A DNA stretch of 64,000 nucleotides from JANLQX01 sp031418775 (GTDB lineage: Bacteria > Actinomycetota > Acidimicrobiia > Acidimicrobiales > JANYDT01): contig JANOJN010000272.1 in assembly GCA_031418775.1 (NCBI GenBank), positions 16,246-80,245 on the forward strand. The letters are read 5' to 3'. The translations under genes and the position numbers were made by a program. Shown here piece after piece: positions 1 through 8,312 of the stretch; within the stretch, counting starts at the first letter, position 1, and every line of letters begins with the position of its first letter. A model generated the notes under the pieces. That model was not told the origin of the DNA. It saw only the letters and a list, made by a program, of their open reading frames with translations, and made no database searches.

Positions 1-534
1 TATCGAGGTCACCTCGAGAACATCTCCGGCAACCTGTTCATCGGTGTGAACAACGCGTTCACCTCCGAGCCGGGCATGGGATGGAACACGCTCACCCAGT
101 CCGAGGCCATGATCCCCGACGTTGCCAAGGCTTGGGGCACAAGCGGTGTCCGATGGGTCGCCGTGGGCGATCAGAACTACGGCGAGGGCTCGTCACGCGA
201 GCACGCCGCCATGGAGCCCCGTTATCGCGGTGCGGCGGTGATCATCTGCCGGAGCTTCGCCCGCATCCACGAGACGAACCTGAAGAAGCAGGGCGTGCTG
301 CCCCTCACTTTCGCCGATCCGGCCGCCTGGGAAAAGATCGGCAAGGACACGCGGGTGTCCGTCGTCGGTCTCGCATCGCTGGCTCCCGATCAGCCGGTGA
401 AGGTGCTGCTGCACCAGGTCGACGGTTCCGTCGACGAGATCAGCTGCAAGCACACGATGAACGACGAGCATCTCGGCTGGTTCCGTGCCGGCGGCGCGCT
501 CAACCTGATTCGTGCAGCCGCCGGCAACCGCTAG
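1..534 (+). CDS. acn: Aconitate hydratase, C-terminal part (5' end outside window)
   Basis: The reading frame is open from base 1 and ends in TAG at 532-534, so only the last 177 codons are present. The visible part is the swivel domain of aconitase, which in the TCA cycle isomerises citrate to isocitrate through cis-aconitate on a 4Fe-4S cluster; the cluster cysteines lie upstream of the window. The hallmark run GEGSSREHAA (about residues 61-70 of the visible part) carries the Ser-Arg substrate contacts, and SFARIHETNLKKQGVLPL follows as in AcnA-type and mitochondrial-type enzymes. The next gene is convergent, so this is the end of its transcription unit. Confidence 0.95.
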   Translation, partial: YRGHLENISGNLFIGVNNAFTSEPGMGWNTLTQSEAMIPDVAKAWGTSGVRWVAVGDQNYGEGSSREHAAMEPRYRGAAVIICRSFARIHETNLKKQGVLPLTFADPAAWEKIGKDTRVSVVGLASLAPDQPVKVLLHQVDGSVDEISCKHTMNDEHLGWFRAGGALNLIRAAAGNR

Positions 535-539
535 CGTCG

Positions 540-686
540 CGAATCGGAAGTGGCTCGCGGAATTCGCGAGTCAGATTTCGTTGTGGCAAGGACGCAGGAG
601 GCAGCGCCTGCCTTGTCCAACCGCAACGACGAGGACGCCGCCACGGCGGAATCTGGCCGAGAATCCCGCAGCGGACTTGCGATTCG
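540..686. repeat. Inverted repeats in the convergent spacer after aconitase
   Basis: This 198-bp spacer between two convergent genes holds a 12-bp inverted repeat with one mismatch (540-551 against 675-686) and, inside it, a hairpin CTCGCG-GAATT-CGCGAG at 554-570. A further small stem AGGCAG/CTGCCT sits near 600-614. The likely role is bidirectional transcription termination. No T-run follows, so an intrinsic terminator of the classical kind is not supported. Confidence 0.35.
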
Positions 687-732
687 GGACACGAAGCACG
701 CGTAGCCTTTTGCCGGTAACCCTCTGCTGACG

Positions 733-2631
733 TCAAGCGCGTTCGGCGAGGGTTCCGGCGAGACGGCGGGTTGGAGGCGTGCGGCGACCGCTGTCGCGGA
801 CGACCGACTCGCCTTTCGGTTCCTTCTTCTGCTTCGACTTCTTGGGTGCCTTCCGCGTCCGCTCCATCGTCGTCTCAGCGGCAGCGAGCAGGGCGGCTGA
901 TGCGTAATTCGTTGTCGTCGACGACGCCCGCGCCGGGGTCGGGGCCGGCGCGCGCTCGGCCGCGACAGGGACTTCGACCGGCGACGCTGTCGTGCTGCGC
1001 GGCGTTGCGCGCTTCGCGGATGGCCGGTCACGCTTCGGCACGACAGGAGTCGGATCGGCCTTCGCCGTGGCGCGGGGTCGGGCGACCGGCTTGCGCTTGG
1101 CGGGCTGACGCTTGCCCTTGGAGGCCGCGTTCTCCGTGACTGGCTCGGTGATCGGCTCCGCCTCGACCTGGCGCCGGTTTGCCTTCGTCTTCGGTGCCCC
1201 GGTACCGGCCGCGGGCCGGACGATGGATGCCGACGGCACACGTCCGTCGGGGGTGGTCTTCGCCAACTCGTCCGCCGACACCTCGCGGGCGACACGGGCC
1301 TCGCGCGGGAGGGTCGCCATGATCGCGGCCATGACCCGTTCGGTGTCGGCGCGCACCGACGCCTCGGACGACGCACTCCGCGCAAGGCCGGAGACCGCAG
1401 GCCCGAACGTCACCGACACGTGACGCGGGTCGGTGACCTGCCACAGATTGGGGACCTTGGCCGAACGGGGCCACACCTGCTCGGTGCCCCACACGCCGCC
1501 GGGAATGACCGGGATGTCGGGAAACAGCGCGGCCAGTCGGCCGACTCCCGTCTTGCCGCGCAGGATCGGGTCGAAGAACTCCTCGCCGCGCGGGATCGTC
1601 CCCTGGGGCAGGATGACAACGCATTCGCCGGCCTCCAACCGCTCTGCAGCCGCTCGGATCGGGGCGTCAGATCCGGTCCCGCGGTCCACGCGGATGCCAC
1701 CCATCGCCCGGGCGAGCTGCCCGACAACCGGCGCGTCGAAGACCTCTTTCTTGCCGAGGAACCGGGCATTGCGGCCCGCCTTCGCGATGGCCAGGGAGAT
1801 CACGAGGGGATCGAAATAACTGCGGTGGTTCGTGGCGATGATCACGGCGCCGGTGCGGGGGAGGTGCTCAATCCCGGCAAAGGCGAATCGCACCCCGGGA
1901 AAGAACTCCGGGCGCGTGAACTGGCGGAAGAGGTCGAACGGTTCGATGCCGTTCACCGACGGCACGCCTTCCGGGGTGTCGAGCGAGCGAACGGGCCACC
2001 GACGCACGACGGCAAGTGCCCGAAGGCGGTAGTCCGGGTTCACCGCAGTCGGGCGTCCGACCGCGCCCAGCAGGGGTGCGTCGAAGACCGAATCGGAGTA
2101 CGCCGCGCTGGCGTCGAGATCGACGTCGTGCTCGTCCGCCCACGCGGTCACGGCCGCGAGCTTCCCGGGCCCCCACACGAAACCTCCGTCGAGGTCCCCG
2201 GTGTAGGTCCCCTCGAGTTGTCCGTAGCGGGTGGCGACGACGGCGTCGAAACCGAGCCGTCTCGCCAATGGGGCGACGAGGTCGTAGGGCGACGTTGTCG
2301 CCAGCACCAACAGGTCCCCGGAGTCGCGGTGCGAGCGGAGAAGCGCCGGAGCGTAGGGCTGGACCTTCGGGAGGAGCACGTCGGCGGCCCATTCGGCAAC
2401 CCGGGCGACGTCGTCGCGGCGGAGTCCCTTCGCCCGTGATGACGCCCGCTTGGCCAGCTGCATCACGAGGTACGACTCGCCGACCAGGTCGAAGAAGCGA
2501 AACAGCAGGTCTTGACCCGGGATGTGAGGCGTCGGCACGCCGAGTTGGGCGAATGCTTCGGCGAACACCGGTCCGCTCGCTCCGGCCAGCAGGGTGCGGT
2601 CGAGGTCGAAGAACGCGGCGGTCCTGGTCAT
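733..2631 (-). CDS. HAD-IB phosphatase / PlsC acyltransferase fusion
   Basis: The 632-residue protein joins a HAD-IB hydrolase to a 1-acyl-glycerol-3-phosphate acyltransferase domain. The HAD motif DLDRT (Asp9, Asp11) opens the protein and a YSDS motif lies near residue 179. The acyltransferase block starts about residue 240, with NHRSYFD (HX4D, His269 and Asp274) and a LPQGT motif near 341 in place of the common FPEGT. After about residue 470 comes a Lys/Arg/Pro/Thr-rich tail with no recognisable fold. Such fusions act in phosphatidic-acid and glycerophospholipid synthesis at the membrane. I chose ATG 2631 because it directly precedes the HAD motif; a GTG at 2715 is possible but adds only low-complexity sequence. 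It is divergent from the desaturase, fitting a lipid locus. Confidence 0.88.
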   Translation of the reverse strand: MTRTAAFFDLDRTLLAGASGPVFAEAFAQLGVPTPHIPGQDLLFRFFDLVGESYLVMQLAKRASSRAKGLRRDDVARVAEWAADVLLPKVQPYAPALLRSHRDSGDLLVLATTSPYDLVAPLARRLGFDAVVATRYGQLEGTYTGDLDGGFVWGPGKLAAVTAWADEHDVDLDASAAYSDSVFDAPLLGAVGRPTAVNPDYRLRALAVVRRWPVRSLDTPEGVPSVNGIEPFDLFRQFTRPEFFPGVRFAFAGIEHLPRTGAVIIATNHRSYFDPLVISLAIAKAGRNARFLGKKEVFDAPVVGQLARAMGGIRVDRGTGSDAPIRAAAERLEAGECVVILPQGTIPRGEEFFDPILRGKTGVGRLAALFPDIPVIPGGVWGTEQVWPRSAKVPNLWQVTDPRHVSVTFGPAVSGLARSASSEASVRADTERVMAAIMATLPREARVAREVSADELAKTTPDGRVPSASIVRPAAGTGAPKTKANRRQVEAEPITEPVTENAASKGKRQPAKRKPVARPRATAKADPTPVVPKRDRPSAKRATPRSTTASPVEVPVAAERAPAPTPARASSTTTNYASAALLAAAETTMERTRKAPKKSKQKKEPKGESVVRDSGRRTPPTRRLAGTLAERA

Positions 2632-2814
2632 ACCCCAGTCTGTCCTACCCGTTGCCGATGCATCACCGGCCCTTCCCTCTCCGGACGCGATTGACGGGCT
2701 GGCGAGGGGGCACACCAGCCCGTCGAGTTACAGGATCAGATTGCCCGATGCCGGCTCAGCTGTCGAACAGTTGTCCGTGATGTCTCCGATCATCAGGACA
2801 GATGCCTGTTCCTG

Positions 2815-2847
2815 TTGACACTCCCCCTACCTACTAGTAGGTAGGCT
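2815..2847 (+). promoter_or_regulatory. Promoter of the acyl-ACP desaturase
   Basis: A consensus -35 TTGACA lies at 2815-2820. TAGGTA (2838-2843, 17-bp spacing) or TAGGCT (2842-2847, 21-bp spacing) can serve as -10. The ATG at 2855 lies 7-11 nt after the -10, so the transcript is probably leaderless. There is no Shine-Dalgarno sequence. Confidence 0.6.
2826..2845. promoter_or_regulatory. Perfect 20-bp palindrome, TetR-type operator
   Basis: CCTACCTACTAGTAGGTAGG is a perfect palindrome centred between 2835 and 2836, lying between the -35 and the -10 of the desaturase promoter. Size, symmetry and position fit a TetR/AcrR-family repressor operator. No such regulator is encoded in the window, so the binding protein is unknown. 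It may also affect the divergent HAD/PlsC gene. Confidence 0.65.
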
Positions 2848-2854
2848 GGCGATC

Positions 2855-3877
2855 ATGCCTTCCACGATGACCGATGTGCGCCCCGAGGACCGGGCGCTGC
2901 TGGCGGAACTGTCGGGTGCAGCAGAGCGTCTGCTGGAGCGCCACCTCGCCACGTCCAAGCCCTGGTACTCCCACGAGATCATCCCCTGGTCGCTCGGGCG
3001 GGACTTCGTCCCCGGCGAAGCCTGGTCGCCCGACGACGTCGTCCTTCCGGATGCCGTCCGGAGCGCGTTGTTCGTCAACCTGCTGACCGAGGACAACCTC
3101 CCGTACTACTTCGAGACCATCGACCGGATGTTCGGCAAGAGCGACATCTGGGGTACCTGGTCGCATCGATGGACGGCGGAAGAGGCACGGCATTCCATCG
3201 CCATCCGCGACTACCTGGTCGTCACCCGGGCCATCGACCCGTGGACACTCGAAGATGCCCGCATGGGGCAAATGAGCGGCGGTGAGGTGCCCCAGCCGCA
3301 GACCGCGGCCGACGGGTTCGTCTACGTGGCGCTGCAAGAGCTCGCCACCCGCATCTCTCACCGCAACACCGGCAAGCTGCTGCAGGTCGAGATGGACAAG
3401 TCGGAGCATCCCGCGGCGCGTGCCGGCTACGACGTCATGGCCCGCGTCGCGGCCGACGAGAACTTCCACTACCTCTTCTACCGCGACATCACGTCGGCGG
3501 CCATCGAGGTCGATCCGTCGTCGGTCGTCTGCGCCATCGACCGCCAGATCAGCGACTTCGAGATGCCGGGCACGGGGATCGTCGGCTTCTCCGAGCACGC
3601 TCGGGCGATCGCCAGCGCCGGGATCTACAACCTGCCGATCCACTACAGCCAAATCCTCGCGCCGGTCGTCCTTCGTCATTGGAACCTCGAAAGCATCGAG
3701 GGCCTCAGCGCCGAGGCCGAGCAGGCCCGCGAGCGCATCGTCACGCTGCTCGGCCGACTCGAGAAGGCGTCGGCGCGGATGAACGAGCGCACGGAGCGGC
3801 GGGCGGCGCGCGCCGAGGCCGACGGCGAGCCGGCCCGCACGGTGATCGCCGCCGACGACGACCTCGTCACCGTCTGA
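2855..3877 (+). CDS. Acyl-[acyl-carrier-protein] desaturase
   Basis: This 340-residue soluble di-iron desaturase inserts a double bond into acyl-ACP chains, using ferredoxin electrons and O2. The two iron-binding motifs are present: EEARH (Glu109, Glu110, His113) and DENFH (Glu202 to His205). Length matches the actinobacterial DesA1/DesA2-like branch. ATG 2855 lies just behind a good promoter and the start is likely leaderless. The gene is probably controlled through the palindrome at 2826-2845. Position specificity cannot be read from the sequence. Confidence 0.9.
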   Translation: MPSTMTDVRPEDRALLAELSGAAERLLERHLATSKPWYSHEIIPWSLGRDFVPGEAWSPDDVVLPDAVRSALFVNLLTEDNLPYYFETIDRMFGKSDIWGTWSHRWTAEEARHSIAIRDYLVVTRAIDPWTLEDARMGQMSGGEVPQPQTAADGFVYVALQELATRISHRNTGKLLQVEMDKSEHPAARAGYDVMARVAADENFHYLFYRDITSAAIEVDPSSVVCAIDRQISDFEMPGTGIVGFSEHARAIASAGIYNLPIHYSQILAPVVLRHWNLESIEGLSAEAEQARERIVTLLGRLEKASARMNERTERRAARAEADGEPARTVIAADDDLVTV

Positions 3878-3968
3878 CGGACCGCCCCGTGGGCTGGTGC
3901 CCGAGACGAGCCGGGCCCGCCGACCCGGCTGTGGCGCGCCGGCTGCATCTGGCGGCCCGTCCCCCGAT

Positions 3969-4038
3969 GCGGCCAAACACCTCCCAGCGCTGTTCGGAGG
4001 TGTTTGACCCCCATATACGGGGGCAACCTCTCTCCCAC
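3969..4038. repeat. Double-hairpin intergenic repeat, copy 1
   Basis: This is one of three related ~70-bp elements (the others at 18553-18622 and 30376-30447). It holds a first hairpin with 10-bp arms AAACACCTCC/GGAGGTGTTT at about 3975-4004, then a second with CCCCC/GGGGG arms around 4008-4023, then the shared tail CAACCTCTCTCC. It ends about 27 bp before the GTG of the next gene. All three copies point the same way in the window. Confidence 0.8.
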
Positions 4039-4052
4039 CGGGCTCGGGCCGG

Positions 4053-4058
4053 TACGGT
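4053..4058 (+). promoter_or_regulatory. -10 element, leaderless start of carboxyltransferase
   Basis: TACGGT (TAnnnT) ends 6 nt before the GTG at 4065, the spacing expected if the start codon is the first transcribed base. It lies just past repeat copy 1. I see no clear -35. Confidence 0.4.
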
Positions 4059-4064
4059 GGTGGG

Positions 4065-5468
4065 GTGTCTGTCGATCTTGGTGTGGGAGCGTTGTCGACG
4101 ACGCAGGCGTTGGCGTTCACCTCTCGGGTGCGGGCCGGGCACAAGGGCATCGTCAGCGCCGGGTTGACCACTCTCGACGGCCGCCTTGACGAACGCGAGA
4201 TCGTGGCGTTCGTCATCGAGCAGTCCGACCGCGGGGGTGCGATCGACGCCGACGACGGCGAGGTTCTGGCCGAGGCTGCGCATCTGGCGCGTTCGCTCCG
4301 GCGGCCCCTCGTCGGGGTTCTCCACTCAACGGGCGTCGACGTGAATGCGGGTCTCGCTGCGCTCCATGGCTGGGGGCGCGCCGCCCGGGCGCTGGCGGAC
4401 TGTTCCGGCCTTGTGCCGGTCGTGCTCGTGGTCGATGGCGCGGCCGTGTCGGGTGCCGCTCTGCTGCTCGGACTGGCCGACCTCGTGATCATGACCAACG
4501 TGTCCTACGCCTTCGTCAGCGGTCCGTCGATGGTGGCCGACTTCACCGGAATCGTGCTCGACAAGGAGACGCTCGGGGGCGCGGCAACGCACGCCCGCCA
4601 GTCCGGCCTTCCCGCCGCAGTGGTCGACGACGTCGCGTCGGCGCTCGATGTCGTTGCGACACTCCTGTCCTACCTTCCGGACCATGGCGACGCGCTGCCC
4701 GCGGCTCTCCCCACCGACGACCCGACGGAGCGCACCGCCCCGGAACTCAACGATCTCATCCCGGCCTCGTCGACCGGGAGCTACGACGTGCGGTCCGTCG
4801 CCCGCGCCGTGTGCGATGCCGACTCCGTCTTCGAGGTCCGGGCCCGGTGGGCGCCCAACCTGGTCACGGCATTCGCAACCGTGGGTGGCCAACCGATCGG
4901 TATCGTCGCCAACCAGCCGCTCGCCCTCGCCGGAACGCTCGACATCGCCGCGGCCCAGAAAGGCGCCTGGTTCGTCGCCCTGTGCGACTCGTTCAACCTT
5001 CCGATTCTGACCCTTGTCGATACGCCGGGCTACTTTCCGGGCAAAGACCTGGAATGGCGGGGAATGATCCGCCACGGTGCGCAGATGGCCTTTGCCTACG
5101 CCGAGGCCACCGTGCCGCGGGTTTGCGTCGTACTGCGCAAGGCCTACGGAGGTGCCTTCATCGTCATGGACTGCAAGACCATGGGCAACGATCTGTGCCT
5201 TGCGTGGCCGGTCGCCGAACTGGCCGTCATGGGGGCCAAGGGCGCCGTACAGATCCTGTACCGCCGCGAGACGGACGAAGAACGACTGGTGCGCGAACTC
5301 GATTACGCCGCCGAGTACCTGAACCCCTACGTTGCCGCCGAGCGTGGCTACGTCGACGCAGTTATCGAACCGGCCGAGACCCGGCGCCTCGTCGCCCGGT
5401 CATTCTCCCTACTACGCACCAAGCGGGAGATGCTCCGCGGGAAGAAGCACGGCAACTCACCACTATAA
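4065..5468 (+). CDS. Acyl-CoA carboxylase carboxyltransferase (beta) subunit
   Basis: The 467-residue protein has the double crotonase-like fold of biotin-dependent carboxyltransferases, which move CO2 from biotin to an acyl-CoA such as acetyl- or propionyl-CoA. The C-terminal half is the better conserved, with VDTPGYFPG, a RHGAQMAFAYAEATVP run, RKAYGGAFIVMD and AWPVAELAVMGAKGAV, all typical of AccD/PccB-type subunits. The N-terminal half is diverged and the protein is shorter than the usual 510-540 residues. No biotin carboxylase or carrier gene lies nearby, so the substrate is unknown. The GTG at 4065 fits a leaderless start; the next ATG in frame would cut into the first domain. Confidence 0.85.
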   Translation: MSVDLGVGALSTTQALAFTSRVRAGHKGIVSAGLTTLDGRLDEREIVAFVIEQSDRGGAIDADDGEVLAEAAHLARSLRRPLVGVLHSTGVDVNAGLAALHGWGRAARALADCSGLVPVVLVVDGAAVSGAALLLGLADLVIMTNVSYAFVSGPSMVADFTGIVLDKETLGGAATHARQSGLPAAVVDDVASALDVVATLLSYLPDHGDALPAALPTDDPTERTAPELNDLIPASSTGSYDVRSVARAVCDADSVFEVRARWAPNLVTAFATVGGQPIGIVANQPLALAGTLDIAAAQKGAWFVALCDSFNLPILTLVDTPGYFPGKDLEWRGMIRHGAQMAFAYAEATVPRVCVVLRKAYGGAFIVMDCKTMGNDLCLAWPVAELAVMGAKGAVQILYRRETDEERLVRELDYAAEYLNPYVAAERGYVDAVIEPAETRRLVARSFSLLRTKREMLRGKKHGNSPL

Positions 5469-5508
5469 GTGAAGTTCTTCCTCCCTTGGACTAAAGATCC
5501 CACTCTGA

Positions 5509-6192
5509 GTGGTCGAAAGCTGTGAGGTGCCCAGCCTTTCCGCTTACGAACGCCTTCCGGTCGCCGCGCCTCGCCGCCGCGGATTCGCCGTTGCGCTTGC
5601 CCTGACGCTCGGCGTCAGCGGCGTGACCGCCGTCGTCGCGCCGACGATGGCGTCGGCGCAGGCGGCCGACCGAGATCCCAACACGCTCGAAGTGCAGTTC
5701 ATCGCCGGGGTGAACTCACTTCGGACCAGCCAAGGGCTGGTCCCGTTCATCGTCGACGCCGAGATCCGGCCGGTGGCGATGGGCTGGACGGAGAAGATGG
5801 CCGCGGCGGGCAGCATCTCCCACAACCCCAATCTCGCCAGGGAGATCACGGCGTCGTGGCGCAAGCTGGGCGAGAACGTCGGAACGGGACCCGACGTCCC
5901 GTCGGTCGAGGACGCCTTCGAGAACAGCCCGGGACATCGCCGGAACCTCCTCGATCCCGAGTTCACGCACGTGTCGATCACGGTTGTGGTCCGAGGCGAC
6001 CGGATCTTCGTGACCCAGCAGTTCCGCACTCCGTCGGCGCCGGTGGCGCCAGCGACTCCGACGGGAGCGCCGACGGAGCTAGCACTTGCGGTCGCGCCGA
6101 AGACGATGGCGACGGCAACGAAGTCGACCGGGTCGGCGAAGCCGGTCAAGGCCAGCACCCGCCGTCGGGTCCGCCCCGCTTCGCGGGTCTGA
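5509..6192 (+). CDS. Secreted CAP-domain (SCP/PR-1-like) protein
   Basis: This 227-residue protein has an N-terminal signal region (basic RRR near residue 24, then a hydrophobic stretch to about residue 47, ending in ASAQA), so it should be exported. Residues about 60-170 form a CAP domain: a VNSLRTSQGL start, the SISHNPNL histidine motif, GENVG, and SPGHRRNLLDP with a second histidine. A Ser/Thr/Lys/Arg-rich tail follows. CAP proteins in bacteria are extracellular with mostly unknown function. The GTG at 5509 is the most upstream start; GTG 5527 is an alternative. A second, more diverged CAP-like protein lies at 12691-13485. Confidence 0.85.
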   Translation: MVESCEVPSLSAYERLPVAAPRRRGFAVALALTLGVSGVTAVVAPTMASAQAADRDPNTLEVQFIAGVNSLRTSQGLVPFIVDAEIRPVAMGWTEKMAAAGSISHNPNLAREITASWRKLGENVGTGPDVPSVEDAFENSPGHRRNLLDPEFTHVSITVVVRGDRIFVTQQFRTPSAPVAPATPTGAPTELALAVAPKTMATATKSTGSAKPVKASTRRRVRPASRV

Positions 6193-6323
6193 AGCCGAAC
6201 ACCTTCGGTTCGTCGGGCGGTTCTCCACGGGTGGCGTGCGCTGCCCGGCCGAGTCGCGAGTCGCAACGAATCCGGGGAACGGCACTCCGTTCGACGCCTG
6301 TCACAAAAGAACGCCATTCTTCG

Positions 6324-6329
6324 TACACT
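6324..6329 (+). promoter_or_regulatory. -10 element of the amino-acid transporter operon
   Basis: TACACT ends 8 nt before ATG 6338 and no ribosome binding site precedes the ATG, so a leaderless or near-leaderless mRNA is likely. Confidence 0.4.
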
Positions 6330-6337
6330 CAGTTCCC

Positions 6338-7330
6338 ATGACCAGGACACCACTCCGGAAACGACGCGCTCTGCTGCTCGTCGCCCCAGCCTTCCTTCTC
6401 GGCCTCAGCGCGTGCGGCAGCGATGCGGCCGACACCACCGCGGCACCGGCCGAAACCGAAGCCGTTGCCACCGAGGCGGCACCCGCGGAAACCGAGGCAA
6501 TGGCCGCCGAGACCGAGGCTATGGCCGCAGAAACGGAGGCCGCGGCGGCCGACACCACTGCTGCCCCCGCCATCAGCGCCGACTGTGCGAAGGACAAACT
6601 CAGTCTGAAGAACGCCGGCACGCTCACCGTCGGCACCGATTCCCCGGCTTATCCGCCGTGGTTCTCCGAGGACGACCCGACCAACGGCAAGGGCTTCGAG
6701 AGCGCCGTGGCCTTCGCCGTAGCCGAAACCCTCGGCTTCACGAAAGAAGAGGTGAAGTGGATCAAGGTGCCGTTCAACTCCTCGTACGCCACGGGCAAGA
6801 AGGACTTCGATTTCGACATCAACCAGATCTCGATCACCGATGAGCGCAAGCAGGCGGTCGACTTCTCCGACGGCTACTTCGACGTCAACCAGGCCGTCGT
6901 CGCGCTGAAGGATTCGCCGGCCGTCTCGGCGAAGACCGTTGCCGATCTCGCCAAGCTCAAGTTCGGTGTGCAGCAGGGCACCACGAGCCTCCAGTTCGTC
7001 ACCGACGTCGTGAAGCCCTCGTCGGAGCCGTTCGTCTACTCGACGAACAATGACGCCAAGGCGGCCCTCGCGGCGAAGCAGATCGATGCCATCGTCCTCG
7101 ACCTTCCGACCGCGTTCTACGTGTCGGCGGCCGAGATCGAGGGTTCGGTCGTGGTCGGCCAGTTCCCCAGCCAGGGTGGCGGCGAGCAGTTCGGCATGCT
7201 GTTCGAGAAGGGCAGCCCTCTCACCCCGTGTGTCAACGAGGCACTGGCCGTGCTGAAGTCCTCCGGCAAGCTGGCGGAGATCCAGACCGCTGAGCTGTCG
7301 ACGGCAACCAACGCTCCGGTCTTCGGCTGA
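6338..7330 (+). CDS. Polar amino-acid ABC transporter, substrate-binding lipoprotein
   Basis: This 330-residue protein starts with a lipoprotein signal (RKRRAL, hydrophobic core, lipobox LSAC with the modified Cys). A mature linker made almost only of Ala, Glu and Thr follows (residues about 30-75), including near-identical ETEAMAA repeats. The rest is a family-3 solute-binding domain (GTDSPAYPPW, FDFDINQISITDERKQAVDFSDGYF), which binds polar amino acids outside the membrane and delivers them to the permease. Permease and ATPase genes follow. The start was chosen at the ATG before the signal peptide. Confidence 0.93.
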   Translation: MTRTPLRKRRALLLVAPAFLLGLSACGSDAADTTAAPAETEAVATEAAPAETEAMAAETEAMAAETEAAAADTTAAPAISADCAKDKLSLKNAGTLTVGTDSPAYPPWFSEDDPTNGKGFESAVAFAVAETLGFTKEEVKWIKVPFNSSYATGKKDFDFDINQISITDERKQAVDFSDGYFDVNQAVVALKDSPAVSAKTVADLAKLKFGVQQGTTSLQFVTDVVKPSSEPFVYSTNNDAKAALAAKQIDAIVLDLPTAFYVSAAEIEGSVVVGQFPSQGGGEQFGMLFEKGSPLTPCVNEALAVLKSSGKLAEIQTAELSTATNAPVFG

Positions 7331-7351
7331 TCGACGTTGCACCCGTCCCCG

Positions 7352-7396
7352 CTCGCCGATGCCCGGGCCATCGTGGTCCCGGGCACGGCCGGCGAG
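7352..7396 (+). terminator. Long stem-loop between binding protein and permease genes
   Basis: Nested perfect arms CTCGCCG/CGGCGAG and TGCCCGGG/CCCGGGCA (7360-7367 with 7378-7385) form a strong hairpin in the 172-bp gap, with no T-run. In ABC operons such structures reduce downstream expression or protect the upstream mRNA, which would raise binding protein over permease. This role is inferred. Confidence 0.55.
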
Positions 7397-7502
7397 GCGG
7401 AGACCGCGCGCCGATGTGCCGACGTGACCACGTGAGGCGGGCGTTCTCGGGACGTTCAGAGCCGCGTCGTCCGGTCCGGCCCGAGTCCGGTCGAGGCACG
7501 AC

Positions 7503-8312
7503 GTGAGCGGCCGAACCACTCGCCGCAACGCTGCGGCATGGCGTGGTGGCCTCATCGCCGCGACATCGACCGTTGCGGTGTTCGCCGCGATCATCATCGG
7601 GATCACCTCGACGCCGGGCTGGTCGAAGTTCCACGAGAGCTTCCTGTCGGGCTTCCACTTCCGCAGGAGCTTCCCGCTGGTGCTGAAGGGCTTCGCCCTC
7701 AACGTCCGCGTCTTCGTCGTCGCGTTCGTGCTCTGCCTGATCCTCGGCATGATCGTGGCGGTCGTCCGGATGATCCCCGGGCCGGCGTTCTTCCCGTTCC
7801 GCCTCATCGCCATCATCTACACCGACGTGTTCAGGGCGGTTCCATCGATCGTGCTGATCTATCTTTTCGGCTTCGGTGTTCCCGGCCTCGGCCTCGATCG
7901 CCCCTGGAACAACCCGGTGATCTGGGGCACGGTTGCGATCGTGCTCAACAGCGCGGCCTACGTGGCCGAGGTCTTCCGCTCGGGCATCAGATCGATCCAT
8001 CCCTCGCAGATGGCTGCGGCCCGTTCTCTCGGACTGTCACGTGTGCAGGCGCTCCGCTTCGTCATCGTTCCACAGGCGATCCGCCGTGTGATTCCGCCGC
8101 TCATCAACGATTTCATCGCGGTGGTGCAGAGCACGGCCCTGCTGTCGACGCTGGGACCGCTCGAAGCCCTGCGACGCGCCCAGAACTATGCGAGCTTCCG
8201 ATTCAACTTCACCGCGTACCTCGGGGCGACGTTGCTGTTCCTCGCGGTGACGATTCCCTTGGCCCGCCTCGGCGACACCCTCGTCGCCCGCCAGGAGCGT
8301 CGGAGCCGATGA
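7503..8312 (+). CDS. Polar amino-acid ABC transporter permease
   Basis: This 269-residue integral membrane protein is of the HisM/GlnP type. It has several hydrophobic segments (about residues 15-35, 65-90, 100-125, 145-165 and 225-245) and the EAA signature region ASRSLGLS-type at AARSLGLSRVQALRFVIVPQAIRRVIPPL, where the ATPase docks. It forms the channel for the substrate delivered by the 6338 lipoprotein. It starts at GTG 7503 and its TGA overlaps the ATG of the ATPase (ATGA, 4 nt), so the two are translationally coupled. Confidence 0.92.
   Translation: MSGRTTRRNAAAWRGGLIAATSTVAVFAAIIIGITSTPGWSKFHESFLSGFHFRRSFPLVLKGFALNVRVFVVAFVLCLILGMIVAVVRMIPGPAFFPFRLIAIIYTDVFRAVPSIVLIYLFGFGVPGLGLDRPWNNPVIWGTVAIVLNSAAYVAEVFRSGIRSIHPSQMAAARSLGLSRVQALRFVIVPQAIRRVIPPLINDFIAVVQSTALLSTLGPLEALRRAQNYASFRFNFTAYLGATLLFLAVTIPLARLGDTLVARQERRSR

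Noticed and set aside
3676..4038. Minus-strand peptide GERLPPYMG that recurs at the three repeat copies
   Set aside because: The similar peptides come from translation of the DNA repeat in the same frame and not from genes.
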